From assembly GCA_020974905.1 (NCBI GenBank), contig CP087563.1, positions 4,898,001 through 4,962,000 on the forward strand: a stretch of DNA of 64,000 nucleotides, read 5' to 3'. The translations under genes and the position numbers were made by a program. The notes beneath the pieces were generated by a model, which was not told where the DNA came from, ran no database searches, and was given only the letters and a program-made list of their open reading frames with translations. Each line of letters begins with the position of its first letter. Position 1 is the stretch's first letter. Positions 8,360-16,864 of this stretch are shown piece by piece. Origin of the DNA: Planctomycetes bacterium syqfu (GTDB lineage Bacteria; Planctomycetota; Phycisphaerae; Phycisphaerales; Phycisphaeraceae).

Positions 8360-9556
8360 ATGCACAGACTTTTGTTCAAGGATGTGCAGGAGAAAGTTTT
8401 GACCAGCGAACACCCAAACTCTGCGGATCATTCATCGCAGCACAAGGCCGCTGACGCCGTGTCGCCATCACCGACTGCAAAGTCGCGTCGCAAACCGGCG
8501 AGTTGGCGGGCCTTGCTCGTGGATGTTGACCCACAAGCACACGCGCAGCTTCAGTCTTCACTGAAGCAGATTGCTGCCTGTAAGCTTCAAGCGGTCAGTG
8601 ATATCAATCAGGCCATGGAAGACCTGTCACAGCATCGCTATGACGTGGTCATTGCCTGTGCGGATCAGAATGAAGCTGCCACGCTTGAAGTGCTCAAGCA
8701 GATTCAAGCCAAACACCCCACCACCGAATCCATTCTCATCAGCAAGGAACTGCCCTCAGCGGACATGCTTTTTAAAGCGATGCGCAGTGGTGCTTCGGAT
8801 GTGCTTTGCATGCCCCTTAACGGTGATGAATTGATGTCGCGTTTGAAGTTGGCCCACAACCGTGCGGTCTCCAAACGTCGTGAACGTCGCAAAATCCGCA
8901 AGCTTCAAAAAACCTGTGACAAACTCACGCAGGCTCACCAGGATGTCAGCCGACAGGTGGATGTGCTGTGTAATGACCTGGTGACCGCGTATCACGATCT
9001 GGCTTCGCAGATGCACGAAACCGTTCAGAACAACGACTTTTTGTCCTACGTGGGCAATGAGCTTGATCTGGAACACGTGCTTCGTCGCACGCTTGAATAC
9101 GTACTTGAAAAAGCAGGCCCGACCAATGCTGCCTTGTTCCTGCCTGCCATGGCTGATGAATACTCACTGGGGGGTTACGTGAACCTTGATGGCTCGCGTG
9201 AATCGACCACCATGATTTTGCAGCATCTTGCTGATGTCGTTGCCCCGAAGATGGCAGAGCGTGAAAACGTCCTGCACATCACCGACAACGAAACCATGGG
9301 TAAATGGATCGGTGCCGACGCTGCGTATCTCGAAGATGCTCACGTGTTGGCCGTCCGCTGTCAGCATGAAGAGGAAACGCTTGCCGTGTTGATCGCTTTT
9401 CGTGATCAGTCCACGCCGTTTGTCCCTGAGATGGTTCAGACGTTTGAAGCGATCTCTACCTTGCTCGCTGAACAACTCTCGCGCGTCATACGCATCCATC
9501 ACCGCCACCTGCCACATAGTGTTGAAGGTGATGACGAACCGGCGTTTGGGTTCTGA
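8360..9556 (+). CDS. Degenerate receiver plus coiled coil plus GAF-like domain protein
   Basis: A 398-residue protein. Residues about 48-165 have the fold pattern of a response-regulator receiver (ALLVDVDPQAHAQLQ ... ESILISKELPSADMLFKAMR), but the phospho-acceptor position is Cys100 (YDVVIACADQN) and the conserved Lys is replaced by Met151 (VLCMPLN). It should therefore not be phosphorylated in the normal way. A basic, then coiled-coil linker (170-225) leads to a GAF-like domain (about 230-375). There is no DNA-binding or kinase domain, so it probably acts as a scaffold or sensing partner for a nearby kinase. The upstream segment GGGGGTGAG serves as a ribosome-binding site for ATG 8360. It lies 125 bases behind the HDOD kinase and may share its transcript. 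Confidence 0.75.
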   Translation: MHRLLFKDVQEKVLTSEHPNSADHSSQHKAADAVSPSPTAKSRRKPASWRALLVDVDPQAHAQLQSSLKQIAACKLQAVSDINQAMEDLSQHRYDVVIACADQNEAATLEVLKQIQAKHPTTESILISKELPSADMLFKAMRSGASDVLCMPLNGDELMSRLKLAHNRAVSKRRERRKIRKLQKTCDKLTQAHQDVSRQVDVLCNDLVTAYHDLASQMHETVQNNDFLSYVGNELDLEHVLRRTLEYVLEKAGPTNAALFLPAMADEYSLGGYVNLDGSRESTTMILQHLADVVAPKMAERENVLHITDNETMGKWIGADAAYLEDAHVLAVRCQHEEETLAVLIAFRDQSTPFVPEMVQTFEAISTLLAEQLSRVIRIHHRHLPHSVEGDDEPAFGF

Positions 9557-9570
9557 GATATCTTGTTGTC

Positions 9571-9685
9571 AAGACAAGTAACCACAGATGAACGCAGATA
9601 AACACAGATGTTCCGATTCGGAGCGTCTGTTTTTTTATGTCTTTATTTGTGTTCATCCGTGTGTATCTGTGGTTAAAAATGTCTT
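9571..9685. repeat. Long imperfect inverted repeat, family A copy 1
   Basis: The left arm at 9571-9610 and right arm at 9647-9685 are near reverse complements built on the word CCACAGATGAAC and ACACAGAT, with AAGACA at the outer ends. The internal segment is about 35 bases. It fills the gap between the pseudo-receiver gene and argH. A second copy of the same arms lies just after argH. Confidence 0.8.
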
Positions 9686-9727
9686 GAACACATGTGCGTG
9701 ATTTCTACCAAAGAATCTGAAAAACAG

Positions 9728-9740
9728 TAAACTATCGCTC
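9728..9740 (+). promoter_or_regulatory. -10-like element directly before argH (possible leaderless start)
   Basis: TAAACT at 9728-9733 ends seven bases before the argH ATG. No Shine-Dalgarno is present and no convincing -35 can be seen. Confidence 0.35.
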
Positions 9741-11204
9741 ATGCCTACCAAAAAGAAAACCAATCAGAATACATCGTCTACTTCCGCCGCCAAACCTTGG
9801 GAACATGCCAAGAGTGGGGCGGGGTCTGCCCATGATCCGCTTGCTGCGCGCTTCGTCGAATCCATCAGCTATGACACCCGCATGTACAAGCAGGACATCA
9901 TTGGCTCGGTCGCTCATGCCACCATGCTCGCTGAAGTCGGCCTGATCACCAAGAAGGAACTGTCACAGATCAAACGGGGTCTGAACGAGATCAAGAAAGA
10001 GATCGACGAACAGGGTCAGAGTTGGCCGGGTTGGAAAGTCGAACTTGAAGATGTGCACATGTGTGTTGAAGCTGCGCTGATCGCCAAGGTCGGTGATGCA
10101 GGCCGCAAGCTTCACACCGGTCGCAGCCGCAATGACCAGGTTGCGTTGGACCTGAAACTTTGGATTGAAGACGCCGCTGCGGATTTGGATAAGCAGTTTA
10201 CCGCGCTGTTTAAAGCCTTCGTCCAACTGGCAAAACGTGATGGCAAGATCGTCATGCCGTCCTACACGCATCTGCAACGCGCCCAACCGATCTGTGTGGG
10301 TGGTGAACTCGTTGCATGGCTCTCAGCAATGGATCGCTGTCAGCAGCGCATCACCGCATTGCGCAATGTCAACAAGCAAAACCCGTTGGGCTCCGGCGCC
10401 ATTGCCGGTTCGGGCTTGCCGTTGGATCGCTCGATCACCGCAGGTTTACTTGGTGTCGGGCCGGCGACCCCCAACAGCATCGACGGGACGGCATCACGCG
10501 ATGCGGCACTGGACATGGTCTACTCACTGGCCATGATCAGCCAAACGCTTTCACGTCTTGCTGAGCAATGGATCATCTACATGTCCGAGGAGTTTGGCTT
10601 TTTGAAAATCGGTGAGGCCTACACCACGGGTTCATCCATGATGCCTCAGAAACGTAACCCCGATATGCTCGAACTCATTCGCGGGCGTTGTGGCAATGTT
10701 TATGGGAATCTCGTTGCCATGCTCACCATGGTCAAGGGTACGCCTATCGCCTACAACCGCGATCTCCAGGAAGACAAGCGTCATCTCTTTGCAGCATTCG
10801 ACATGGTCACTGACTGTTTGGAAATGACGACGCGCATCGTCAAGTCTGCCAGGTTCCAGGAAAAACGAATCAACGAACGTCTGCATCGTGGCTTCCTTGA
10901 TGCCACCGCGTTGGCGGATTATCTGGTCACACGCAACGTCCCCTTCCGCACGGCACACCAAGTTGTCGGTGCGTTGGTTCGCGAATGTGAATCGCGCAAT
11001 CTCGATCAACTCTCGGACTTGCCGTTGGATGACTTCAACAAAGCCTGCAAGGATGCGGGGCAAAAGGCAGACACCTGCAGTGCGGAAATTTATTCATGGC
11101 TTGGTCCGGCCAACGTCGTCAAGCGCTACCAAAGCTATGGCAACAGTGGTCTGAGCGGTTTTACCCAACAGATCAAGGCATGGGAAAAACGATTGAAGAA
11201 ATAA
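9741..11204 (+). CDS. argH: Argininosuccinate lyase
   Basis: Argininosuccinate lyase splits argininosuccinate into arginine and fumarate, the last step of arginine synthesis, as a cytoplasmic homotetramer. The fumarase/aspartase signature GSSMMPQKRNPDM is intact. So are the substrate and catalytic segments HTGRSRNDQVALD and the His in SYTHLQRAQPI. At 487 residues it is a little longer than usual (about 460) because of a low-complexity, Lys/Thr/Ser-rich N-terminal tail of about 25 residues before the WEHAKSGAG start of the conserved region. No other arginine gene is in the window. It is flanked on both sides by copies of the same inverted repeat. The ATG has no Shine-Dalgarno but sits seven bases behind a -10-like hexamer. 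Confidence 0.95.
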   Translation: MPTKKKTNQNTSSTSAAKPWEHAKSGAGSAHDPLAARFVESISYDTRMYKQDIIGSVAHATMLAEVGLITKKELSQIKRGLNEIKKEIDEQGQSWPGWKVELEDVHMCVEAALIAKVGDAGRKLHTGRSRNDQVALDLKLWIEDAAADLDKQFTALFKAFVQLAKRDGKIVMPSYTHLQRAQPICVGGELVAWLSAMDRCQQRITALRNVNKQNPLGSGAIAGSGLPLDRSITAGLLGVGPATPNSIDGTASRDAALDMVYSLAMISQTLSRLAEQWIIYMSEEFGFLKIGEAYTTGSSMMPQKRNPDMLELIRGRCGNVYGNLVAMLTMVKGTPIAYNRDLQEDKRHLFAAFDMVTDCLEMTTRIVKSARFQEKRINERLHRGFLDATALADYLVTRNVPFRTAHQVVGALVRECESRNLDQLSDLPLDDFNKACKDAGQKADTCSAEIYSWLGPANVVKRYQSYGNSGLSGFTQQIKAWEKRLKK

Positions 11205-11210
11205 AGCAAT

Positions 11211-11349
11211 TAACCACAGATGAATACAGATAAACACAGATGATCAGTTTGTCACCTTGGCAATTTTCTTACCCAATCCTGAATCTGTGTCTTGATCTTT
11301 TTTCTTATCTGTGTTCATCTGTGTTCATCTGTGGTTACATGTCTTGATC
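11211..11349. repeat. Long imperfect inverted repeat, family A copy 2
   Basis: The left arm at 11211-11243 and right arm at 11305-11337 are near reverse complements with the same CCACAGATGAA and ACACAGAT words as the copy before argH, and the same GTCTTGA outside the right arm. The internal segment is about 60 bases. Together the two copies bracket argH. Confidence 0.8.
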
Positions 11350-11371
11350 ACAGGTGAGTGGAGTAAGCACC

Positions 11372-13075
11372 ATGTTGATCCTCACCGTCATTCAAGGTCC
11401 GGACAAGGGCAGGCGATTTGAACTTCCGGATGATGAACCGCAGATCATCGGGCGGTCCAGTGAATCGCTGCCGCTGTTGGATCAGACCATCTCCCGTCGC
11501 CATGCTGAACTCACACCCGACGAAGGCAAGTGGTACATCAACGATCAGGAGTCGGCTAACGGCACGTTTGTGAATGGCCACCGCGTCACGCGTCCAAGAC
11601 TGCTTCAGCCCGGTGACCAGGTGCGCACGGGTTTGACGCTTTTCGTCTATGGCTCCAATGCGGTTCCTGCCAAGAAGACCGACAGCATTCGCATGTTCAA
11701 GTCCAACGAGATGGATGCAAACGTCGAGTCGACTGCAAGCAGTGACGAGTCCATGATCATGGCGGTAGCTGAACCCTCCGAAGCAGCGGTGGTTCAACTG
11801 AAAGTCATTTATGAAATGACGCAACTCATCGGCTCGGTCGTCGAAGAAGAAGACCTGCTCAAAGGCATCATGGATTTGATTTTTGATTACTTCCAGGCAG
11901 ACCGCGGGTTTATTCTGCTTGATGACAAAGTCTCGCGACATCCAGTGCCGGCCGTGGTTCGTCATCGTGATCCAAAGAAAAATCAGGACCCCGAATCCAT
12001 CCCCGTCAGCCGCACGATTGTCCAGCATGTCATGGATAAAGGCGAAGGCGTGCTCTCAAGTAACGCCATGGCAGACAGCCGTTTTGCAGCCGGTGACAGT
12101 GTGCAGGGCTTGGGGATTCACTCCGCGTTATGTGTGCCGATCAAGTACAAGGATCGACTCTTTGGTGTGATTCATATTGATTCGCAGATCGCCAACTACA
12201 CGTTCACGGATGACCAGCTTCGCCTACTCACTGCCATTGGTGTGCACACCGGTTTGGCGCTAGCGAATGCGGAGTTGTATGCCGACCGGTTAAGGCAGGA
12301 ACGCCTTGCTGCCGTGGGTCAGACAGTGGCCTCACTGTCACATTCGATTAAGAATATTCTCCAGGGGATGCGTGGTGGTGCAGACGTGGTTGAGCTTGGT
12401 TTCCGCAAGAACTCCATGAAGGTGGTGGGGGGCGGTTGGTCAATTGTCTCGCGTAATCTTGAGCGCATTTACGAATTGACCATGAACATGCTCGCTTACT
12501 CCAAGCAGCGCAAGCCGGAGTTGGAAATGACCAACATCGCGCCGCTGATGGAAGAGATCGTTCAACTGATGCAAGGTCAGTTCGACAACAAGAAGGTTGC
12601 GCTGATCACCGACTTTGCCCAGGACATCCCACCTGTTCCGATTGATATCAATGGGATTCATCAAGCAGTGTTGAATCTGCTCAATAACGCGCTCGATGCC
12701 GTGCCTGAGAATGACGGCGCGGTGGTGTTGCATACCAGTTATGACGATCAGCTCTCCAAGGTGAAAATCGCGGTGACGGATAACGGCGAAGGCATTGATC
12801 AAGAGCGCATCAAGCGTTTGTTCCAGCCGTTTAACTCCAGCAAGGGGCTGAAGGGCACTGGTCTTGGTTTGGTGGTAACGCGAAAAATCGTGCAGGAACA
12901 TGGGGGCACGGTGGAAGTTGAATCCAAACCCGATGACGGTTCGACGTTCACGATTCTGCTGCCGTGCACGGTTGATGAAATCCCGTCGCTTGCTGATACG
13001 CAGGAACCGTCGGTGGGGACGTATGATCCGGATGAAGATCTGCTTGATCTTGAAAGCGACATGGCGCGCGATTGA
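11372..13075 (+). CDS. FHA-GAF sensor histidine kinase
   Basis: A 567-residue cytoplasmic kinase. The N-terminal FHA domain (residues 1-95) has the phosphothreonine-binding pattern IIGRSSES ... ISRRHAEL ... ANGTFVNG. A GAF domain follows (about 155-310). The phospho-His helix is SLSHSIKNILQG (about residue 327). The ATP-binding domain has N-box LNLLNNALDAV, G1 DNGEGID and G2 GTGLGLVV, and an acidic tail closes the protein. FHA plus GAF plus kinase suggests that it is recruited to a threonine-phosphorylated partner, which fits a lineage rich in Ser/Thr kinases (inference). The ATG at 11372 is preferred to GTG 11354 because GGAG lies eight bases before it. No response regulator is adjacent, so it is an orphan kinase. 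Confidence 0.9.
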   Translation: MLILTVIQGPDKGRRFELPDDEPQIIGRSSESLPLLDQTISRRHAELTPDEGKWYINDQESANGTFVNGHRVTRPRLLQPGDQVRTGLTLFVYGSNAVPAKKTDSIRMFKSNEMDANVESTASSDESMIMAVAEPSEAAVVQLKVIYEMTQLIGSVVEEEDLLKGIMDLIFDYFQADRGFILLDDKVSRHPVPAVVRHRDPKKNQDPESIPVSRTIVQHVMDKGEGVLSSNAMADSRFAAGDSVQGLGIHSALCVPIKYKDRLFGVIHIDSQIANYTFTDDQLRLLTAIGVHTGLALANAELYADRLRQERLAAVGQTVASLSHSIKNILQGMRGGADVVELGFRKNSMKVVGGGWSIVSRNLERIYELTMNMLAYSKQRKPELEMTNIAPLMEEIVQLMQGQFDNKKVALITDFAQDIPPVPIDINGIHQAVLNLLNNALDAVPENDGAVVLHTSYDDQLSKVKIAVTDNGEGIDQERIKRLFQPFNSSKGLKGTGLGLVVTRKIVQEHGGTVEVESKPDDGSTFTILLPCTVDEIPSLADTQEPSVGTYDPDEDLLDLESDMARD

Positions 13076-13331
13076 TGTGTGATTCATACAATCGCATCAA
13101 GACCGTGGATGCCCCAAAGCCGTGTCACTCCAGTGGCACGGGTTATCTTGGTTATCTTCGTGCGCATGTTCACAATTGTTCATGCAATGACACAGTTATC
13201 ATGTGATGCTGCGTATCATGATTTACAGTACATATTTCAAATCACAAATTTTCCTAGGCGCTTGGCGTTGCTTAATTACAATACAGTAAACCCTCCTACA
13301 GCCTCCACACGCACCGCCTCGGACCAGACGC

Positions 13332-14204
13332 ATGACCATTAAAATCATTGAAGCAGTTGCCTTGTTCATTCTCGTGATCCTGTCGCTATTCATTTGGCAA
13401 CGGAGTTTCACGCAGAACATCAAACGCCTGGTCTATCGTCTGCTGCGATTGGTCTTGACCTATGTTGCGGGCTACTTTGCATTCAAATGGGTTTTGTCGC
13501 ACGGACATGGCCCAATCATCGCTGGACTTGGTGCGACAGTCGCGGGCTTTGTCACGCTGTTTATCCTCGGGTTGGTCCTTAAGCCCAAGCCTGAAGACGA
13601 AAATGCGCATCGTTCGTTGCCCAATGCCATGTTGCAAAAGTTGGGTAATCTCCTGCTCATCGCACTGCTTTGGATCTCAGCGGTGATCGTTGTGGATCTT
13701 GCAACCACACTTCTAGAAAACACGAAAATGCGCAGCACCATTTACGAAAATTCCATCGTCATGCGCCGCTTTATGGATTGGCATGAGACCACCGAAGCCG
13801 AGTTTGATATCAGTGATAATCCCTTGCTCCAGACATTGCAGAAGACACGTCAATGGTTATACGACAAGGCCGGTTTTGGACATCTGCTTGAGCAGGTCGA
13901 TGCGATCAGCCAGATTCAGTCTATGCCCGATGATCAGCGAAATGCATTGATTAATCAGGATGAGAATCTGCAGCAACTGCTGAACAATCCCGATATGCAG
14001 GCGGTCATTCACAATGCTGAGATTCGTGAATTGATTGAAAAGGCAGGCACCGGTGATGCGGCGGCCTTGATGCAACTCAGTAAACATCCCGACATCAACA
14101 AGCTCTTTGCCAATGCTGAACTCCGTCAGCAGATCATGAGCATTAATCCCAAAGAACTTATGCAACAGAAAGAACAGTTGCAGCGACAGTTCTCCGGGCA
14201 GTGA
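13332..14204 (+). CDS. CvpA-like multi-span membrane protein with long cytoplasmic tail
   Basis: A 290-residue protein with about four hydrophobic segments (residues 5-25, 37-60, 62-82 and 107-127) in the layout of CvpA/colicin V production-like proteins, followed by a soluble, Gln- and Asn-rich C-terminal half (150-290). The tail holds repeated short segments of the form LLNNPDMQAV, LSKHPDINKL and IRELIEK, which may be small helical repeats. I cannot assign a function beyond an inner-membrane location. The family assignment rests on topology rather than a decisive motif. It is a single gene with 127 bases on its right before a DNA-protection gene. The preceding 256 bases (13076-13331) hold only a TACAAT at 13277-13282 as a possible promoter. 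Confidence 0.6.
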   Translation: MTIKIIEAVALFILVILSLFIWQRSFTQNIKRLVYRLLRLVLTYVAGYFAFKWVLSHGHGPIIAGLGATVAGFVTLFILGLVLKPKPEDENAHRSLPNAMLQKLGNLLLIALLWISAVIVVDLATTLLENTKMRSTIYENSIVMRRFMDWHETTEAEFDISDNPLLQTLQKTRQWLYDKAGFGHLLEQVDAISQIQSMPDDQRNALINQDENLQQLLNNPDMQAVIHNAEIRELIEKAGTGDAAALMQLSKHPDINKLFANAELRQQIMSINPKELMQQKEQLQRQFSGQ

Positions 14205-14253
14205 GTCTGCCTACGTGTTGAGAAATTCGACCCGTCAGATTCGCTTCACTCAT

Positions 14254-14290
14254 CTGGCGGCTTGTGTTGGACCCGTTACAATCACGCATC
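14254..14290 (+). promoter_or_regulatory. Probable leaderless promoter of the SRAP gene
   Basis: CTGGCG at 14254-14259 and TACAAT at 14277-14282 are 17 bases apart, and the ATG follows eight bases after the hexamer. No Shine-Dalgarno is visible. Confidence 0.5.
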
Positions 14291-15028
14291 ATGTGTGGAC
14301 GCTATTTTCTATCTCTGGTTGAACAGCAACTCGCCGACTTCGCCGAATACGTGTCGGAGATGATGAGGTTATCGCCTGGTATCAATCCATTAAGATTTGT
14401 TGGACTTTCGGGTATCCAGCCGCGGTATAACATCGCGCCATCTCAGCCGGTATTAGCGGTGATCTCGGATGAGATGACCCATGAAAAGAAACTGACGTAT
14501 CTGAGTTGGGGGCTTGTCCCACGTTGGGCAAAAGACCCTGCGATTGGCAACAAGCTTATTAACGCACGCAGCGAAACGGTGACGGAAAAACCGTCTTTCA
14601 AAGATGCCTATCGCTATCGCCGGTGTTTGGTTTTAGCCAACGGTTATTACGAATGGGACCAACGAACCAGGCAGCCCTATGCGATCACCGTACCCGACAT
14701 GCCGACGTTTGCGATGGCCGGTTTGTGGGAGTATTGGGCGGACCCGGCGGGCGGTGGTTCGGAGATTGCAAGTTGCTCGATCATGACGACGGAGGCGACG
14801 GGTTGGTTATATGACATGCACCCGCGCATGCCTGTGATTCTCACGCCGGATACTTACCGTTTGTGGTTGAATCACGATCATGAGGTCTTGCCGTTGGTCG
14901 GGACGTTACTTGAGTCTTACCCCAGTGACCTGATGCAGAAACGCGCGGTGAGTCGGTATGTCAATCGCGTGGGCAATGAGGGGCCACGGTGTCTTGATCC
15001 GGGGGAGGAGCAGGGGACATTGTTTTAG
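14291..15028 (+). CDS. SOS response-associated peptidase-like protein (SRAP, YedK/HMCES family)
   Basis: A 245-residue SRAP protein. The family forms a covalent thiazolidine bond with abasic sites in single-stranded DNA through the amino-terminal Cys2. This start gives MCGRYFLS, so Cys2 is in the right place after Met removal; the longer frame from 14264 would bury it and is rejected. Other family residues are visible: INARSETVTEKPSF, the Glu in ANGYYEWDQ, and the His in DMHPRMPVIL. The length is normal. It lies 83 bases before a DNA methyltransferase, making a small DNA-care pair, though each has its own promoter-like element. No LexA box could be identified with confidence. Confidence 0.92.
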   Translation: MCGRYFLSLVEQQLADFAEYVSEMMRLSPGINPLRFVGLSGIQPRYNIAPSQPVLAVISDEMTHEKKLTYLSWGLVPRWAKDPAIGNKLINARSETVTEKPSFKDAYRYRRCLVLANGYYEWDQRTRQPYAITVPDMPTFAMAGLWEYWADPAGGGSEIASCSIMTTEATGWLYDMHPRMPVILTPDTYRLWLNHDHEVLPLVGTLLESYPSDLMQKRAVSRYVNRVGNEGPRCLDPGEEQGTLF

Positions 15029-15075
15029 CGCCGGAAGTTTCCGTCGGTAGTTCGCGCTAAGCCGCTCGCAGTTTT

Positions 15076-15111
15076 TTGGCGCGACGGTTCAAAATGCGCT
15101 ACAATCTGGGG
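15076..15111 (+). promoter_or_regulatory. Probable leaderless promoter of the methyltransferase gene
   Basis: TTGGCG at 15076-15081 and TACAAT at 15100-15105 are 18 bases apart, with the ATG six bases after the hexamer. The nearby GGGG is too close to the ATG to act as a ribosome-binding site. Confidence 0.5.
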
Positions 15112-16059
15112 ATGACAAAGAAACCTTCCACACTCCCGGTTAATGACATTGTGACCGGTGACTGTATCCAGACGATGAACCGTTGGCCTGAGGCATCGAT
15201 CGACTTGATCTTCGCGGACCCGCCGTACAACATCGGCTATCAATATGATCACTACGAAGACAAGCGAGACGATCATGAGTATGTGCAGTGGACGCAGGAT
15301 TGGATCGGCGCCTGCGCGCGATTGCTTAAGCCGTCGGGGAGTTTTTACATTCTCATTGGTGACGAATACGCAGCAGAGACGCGAATGTATCTCAAGGAAC
15401 TTGAGCGTGAGAAGAAGCTGGTGATGCGCAACTGGATCATCTGGCATTACACGTTTGGGCAGAATTGCAAGATCAAATTCAACCGCTCGCATGCCCATCT
15501 GTTTTATTGTGTGGGCTCGGAGATCTTTGGTTGTAAGGATGTGACCAAAAATCCGCCGTTCACGTTCAACCGTCTGGACATCGCGATACCTTCCGCCAGA
15601 CAGACGACGTACAAGGACAAGCGTGCCAACAGCACCGGGAAGTTGCCTGACGATACGTGGTATCTGCGACCTCAGAATGCGATGGCCGATGATGTGAGCA
15701 AATACTTCGGTCCCGATGAGGACACGTGGTATGAACCGCGTCTGTGTGGCACGTTCAAAGAGCGTCAGCAGTGGCATCCCTGCCAGCTTCCCGAATCACT
15801 GCTGACGCGCATCGTCAAGCTTTCAAGTAATGCCGGCGACCTGGTGTTCGACCCATTTACCGGTAGTGGGACGACATTAGCGGTCGCACATAAACTCGAA
15901 CGCAAATGGTTGGGTTGTGAACTCAGCGAACAGTATGCAGCCAAAGCCAAAAAAAGGATTACCACGGTTTTGGATGAGGTTGAATTACCCAAGGCAGCTA
16001 AGCGGCCGGGTAAAAAGAAAACAGTGAACACCGATCAGGATTCGGGGTTGTTCGAGTAA
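15112..16059 (+). CDS. DNA methyltransferase, beta-type order (N6-adenine or N4-cytosine)
   Basis: A 315-residue amino-methyltransferase. Motif IV DPPYNIGYQ lies at residues 36-44. The AdoMet-binding motif I FDPFTGSGTT comes near the C-terminal end, followed by LGCELSEQY. This permuted order marks the beta class, which holds solitary adenine methylases such as CcrM-like enzymes and many restriction-modification methylases. No restriction endonuclease lies beside it, so it is probably a solitary methylase. The target sequence cannot be read from the protein. Compared with CcrM it lacks an obvious extra C-terminal domain and ends in a basic Lys-rich tail. The start at 15112 sits immediately behind a good promoter-like pair; 15094 and 15076 are possible but less well supported. 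Confidence 0.88.
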   Translation: MTKKPSTLPVNDIVTGDCIQTMNRWPEASIDLIFADPPYNIGYQYDHYEDKRDDHEYVQWTQDWIGACARLLKPSGSFYILIGDEYAAETRMYLKELEREKKLVMRNWIIWHYTFGQNCKIKFNRSHAHLFYCVGSEIFGCKDVTKNPPFTFNRLDIAIPSARQTTYKDKRANSTGKLPDDTWYLRPQNAMADDVSKYFGPDEDTWYEPRLCGTFKERQQWHPCQLPESLLTRIVKLSSNAGDLVFDPFTGSGTTLAVAHKLERKWLGCELSEQYAAKAKKRITTVLDEVELPKAAKRPGKKKTVNTDQDSGLFE

Positions 16060-16158
16060 ACCGCAAAATATCCACGAGTGAACAGTGATCGCGGAATATT
16101 GTGGATCAGATGTTGATTATTATCGGTAGTTATGCTGGGTTTTTGGTGATAACCCGGG

Positions 16159-16171
16159 TAAAATATACGAC
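16159..16171 (+). promoter_or_regulatory. -10-like element before a 16-codon leader frame
   Basis: TAAAAT at 16159-16164 ends seven bases before an ATG at 16172, the same geometry as the other leaderless candidates in this window. Confidence 0.35.
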
Positions 16172-16222
16172 ATGTGGGCGGGGGCCGACATGTGGAGAGG
16201 CAAAAGGAGTTTGCCGTTTTAA
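16172..16222 (+). CDS. Possible 16-residue leader peptide
   Basis: ATG 16172 opens a short frame encoding MWAGADMWRGKRSLPF and stops at TAA 16220-16222. It sits seven bases after a -10-like element and six bases before a strong GGAGG Shine-Dalgarno that belongs to the following gene. It is out of frame with that gene. Two Trp codons and basic residues are notable, but nothing proves translation. It may simply be chance. Confidence 0.25.
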   Translation: MWAGADMWRGKRSLPF

Positions 16223-16545
16223 TCGCAGGAGGCGATCCCATCAAAATTGACCCTTACATTCAACCCGCCTCGACCACCGGTAGAGCCGGCACGTTTGATC
16301 AGGCTGTGCAGCGCTATGAACAGGCGCACGCTCAGAAGTCTGTAACGTCGGTTAAGCCTCAAGAGGATGTTGTTGAAATCTCCAGCCTGGGTCGGTTACT
16401 CAGTCGTGAAGACCAGGCACAGGGCGTTCGGATGGCTTTGGTTGAAAAAGTCAAAGCCGAGATCGCGCTGGGGGCATACGACAAACCCGAGAAGGTCGAT
16501 CAGGTTCTCAACCGTCTGCACGAGGATCTGAACAAGCTCCAATAA
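16174..16545 (+). CDS. FlgM-like (anti-sigma-28) small protein; start unclear
   Basis: The C-terminal half (VRMALVEKVKAEIALGAYDK and the following helix) resembles FlgM, the anti-sigma factor that holds the flagellar sigma-28 until the hook is finished. The similarity is short, so the call is tentative. Two starts are possible. GTG at 16174 gives 123 residues. Alternatively the strong GGAGG at 16228-16232 points to a rare start at ATC 16240 or ATT 16246, giving a protein beginning near IKIDPYIQPAS and about 100 residues long. The segment between the two starts is not typical of FlgM, which favours the later start. No other flagellar gene is in the window. Ending at 16545, it is followed by a gene-free stretch with an inverted repeat. 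Confidence 0.55.
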   Translation: MGGGRHVERQKEFAVLIAGGDPIKIDPYIQPASTTGRAGTFDQAVQRYEQAHAQKSVTSVKPQEDVVEISSLGRLLSREDQAQGVRMALVEKVKAEIALGAYDKPEKVDQVLNRLHEDLNKLQ

Positions 16546-16671
16546 TTTTTACCAAGCGAGCAAGGCAAACCTGACCGTGATTCAGGTTGCCACTATCCTG
16601 CGCGCGGCCATTGAGAACACGCCTGTATGACCCGTCAGCCTGCCTTTGGGTTAAGCAGTAAACGTGTTGAA

Positions 16672-16767
16672 AAGGGATTAGTGATTCGTGATTAAGGGAA
16701 GGCAAAAAGACAACAATAAGCCAAGAAATTTCCAGCTAACAACCCTAATCCCAAATCTCTTATCCCT
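16672..16767. repeat. Inverted repeat, family C copy 1
   Basis: The left arm 16672-16698 (AGGGATTAGTGATT and similar words) and right arm 16741-16767 (CCCTAATCCCAAAT and similar words) are near reverse complements. Just inside the left arm is GGCAAAAAGACA, which recurs in the copy at 44363-44464 as GACAAAAAGACA. Confidence 0.7.
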
Positions 16768-16864
16768 GGCCAAAACAGGCAATCTTCTTTATCCCAAACT
16801 CAGGTCGTCAGGTCGGATGCCTTTGATGGTTTGTTCATTCGAACATGATTTCAATTGGCAAATA

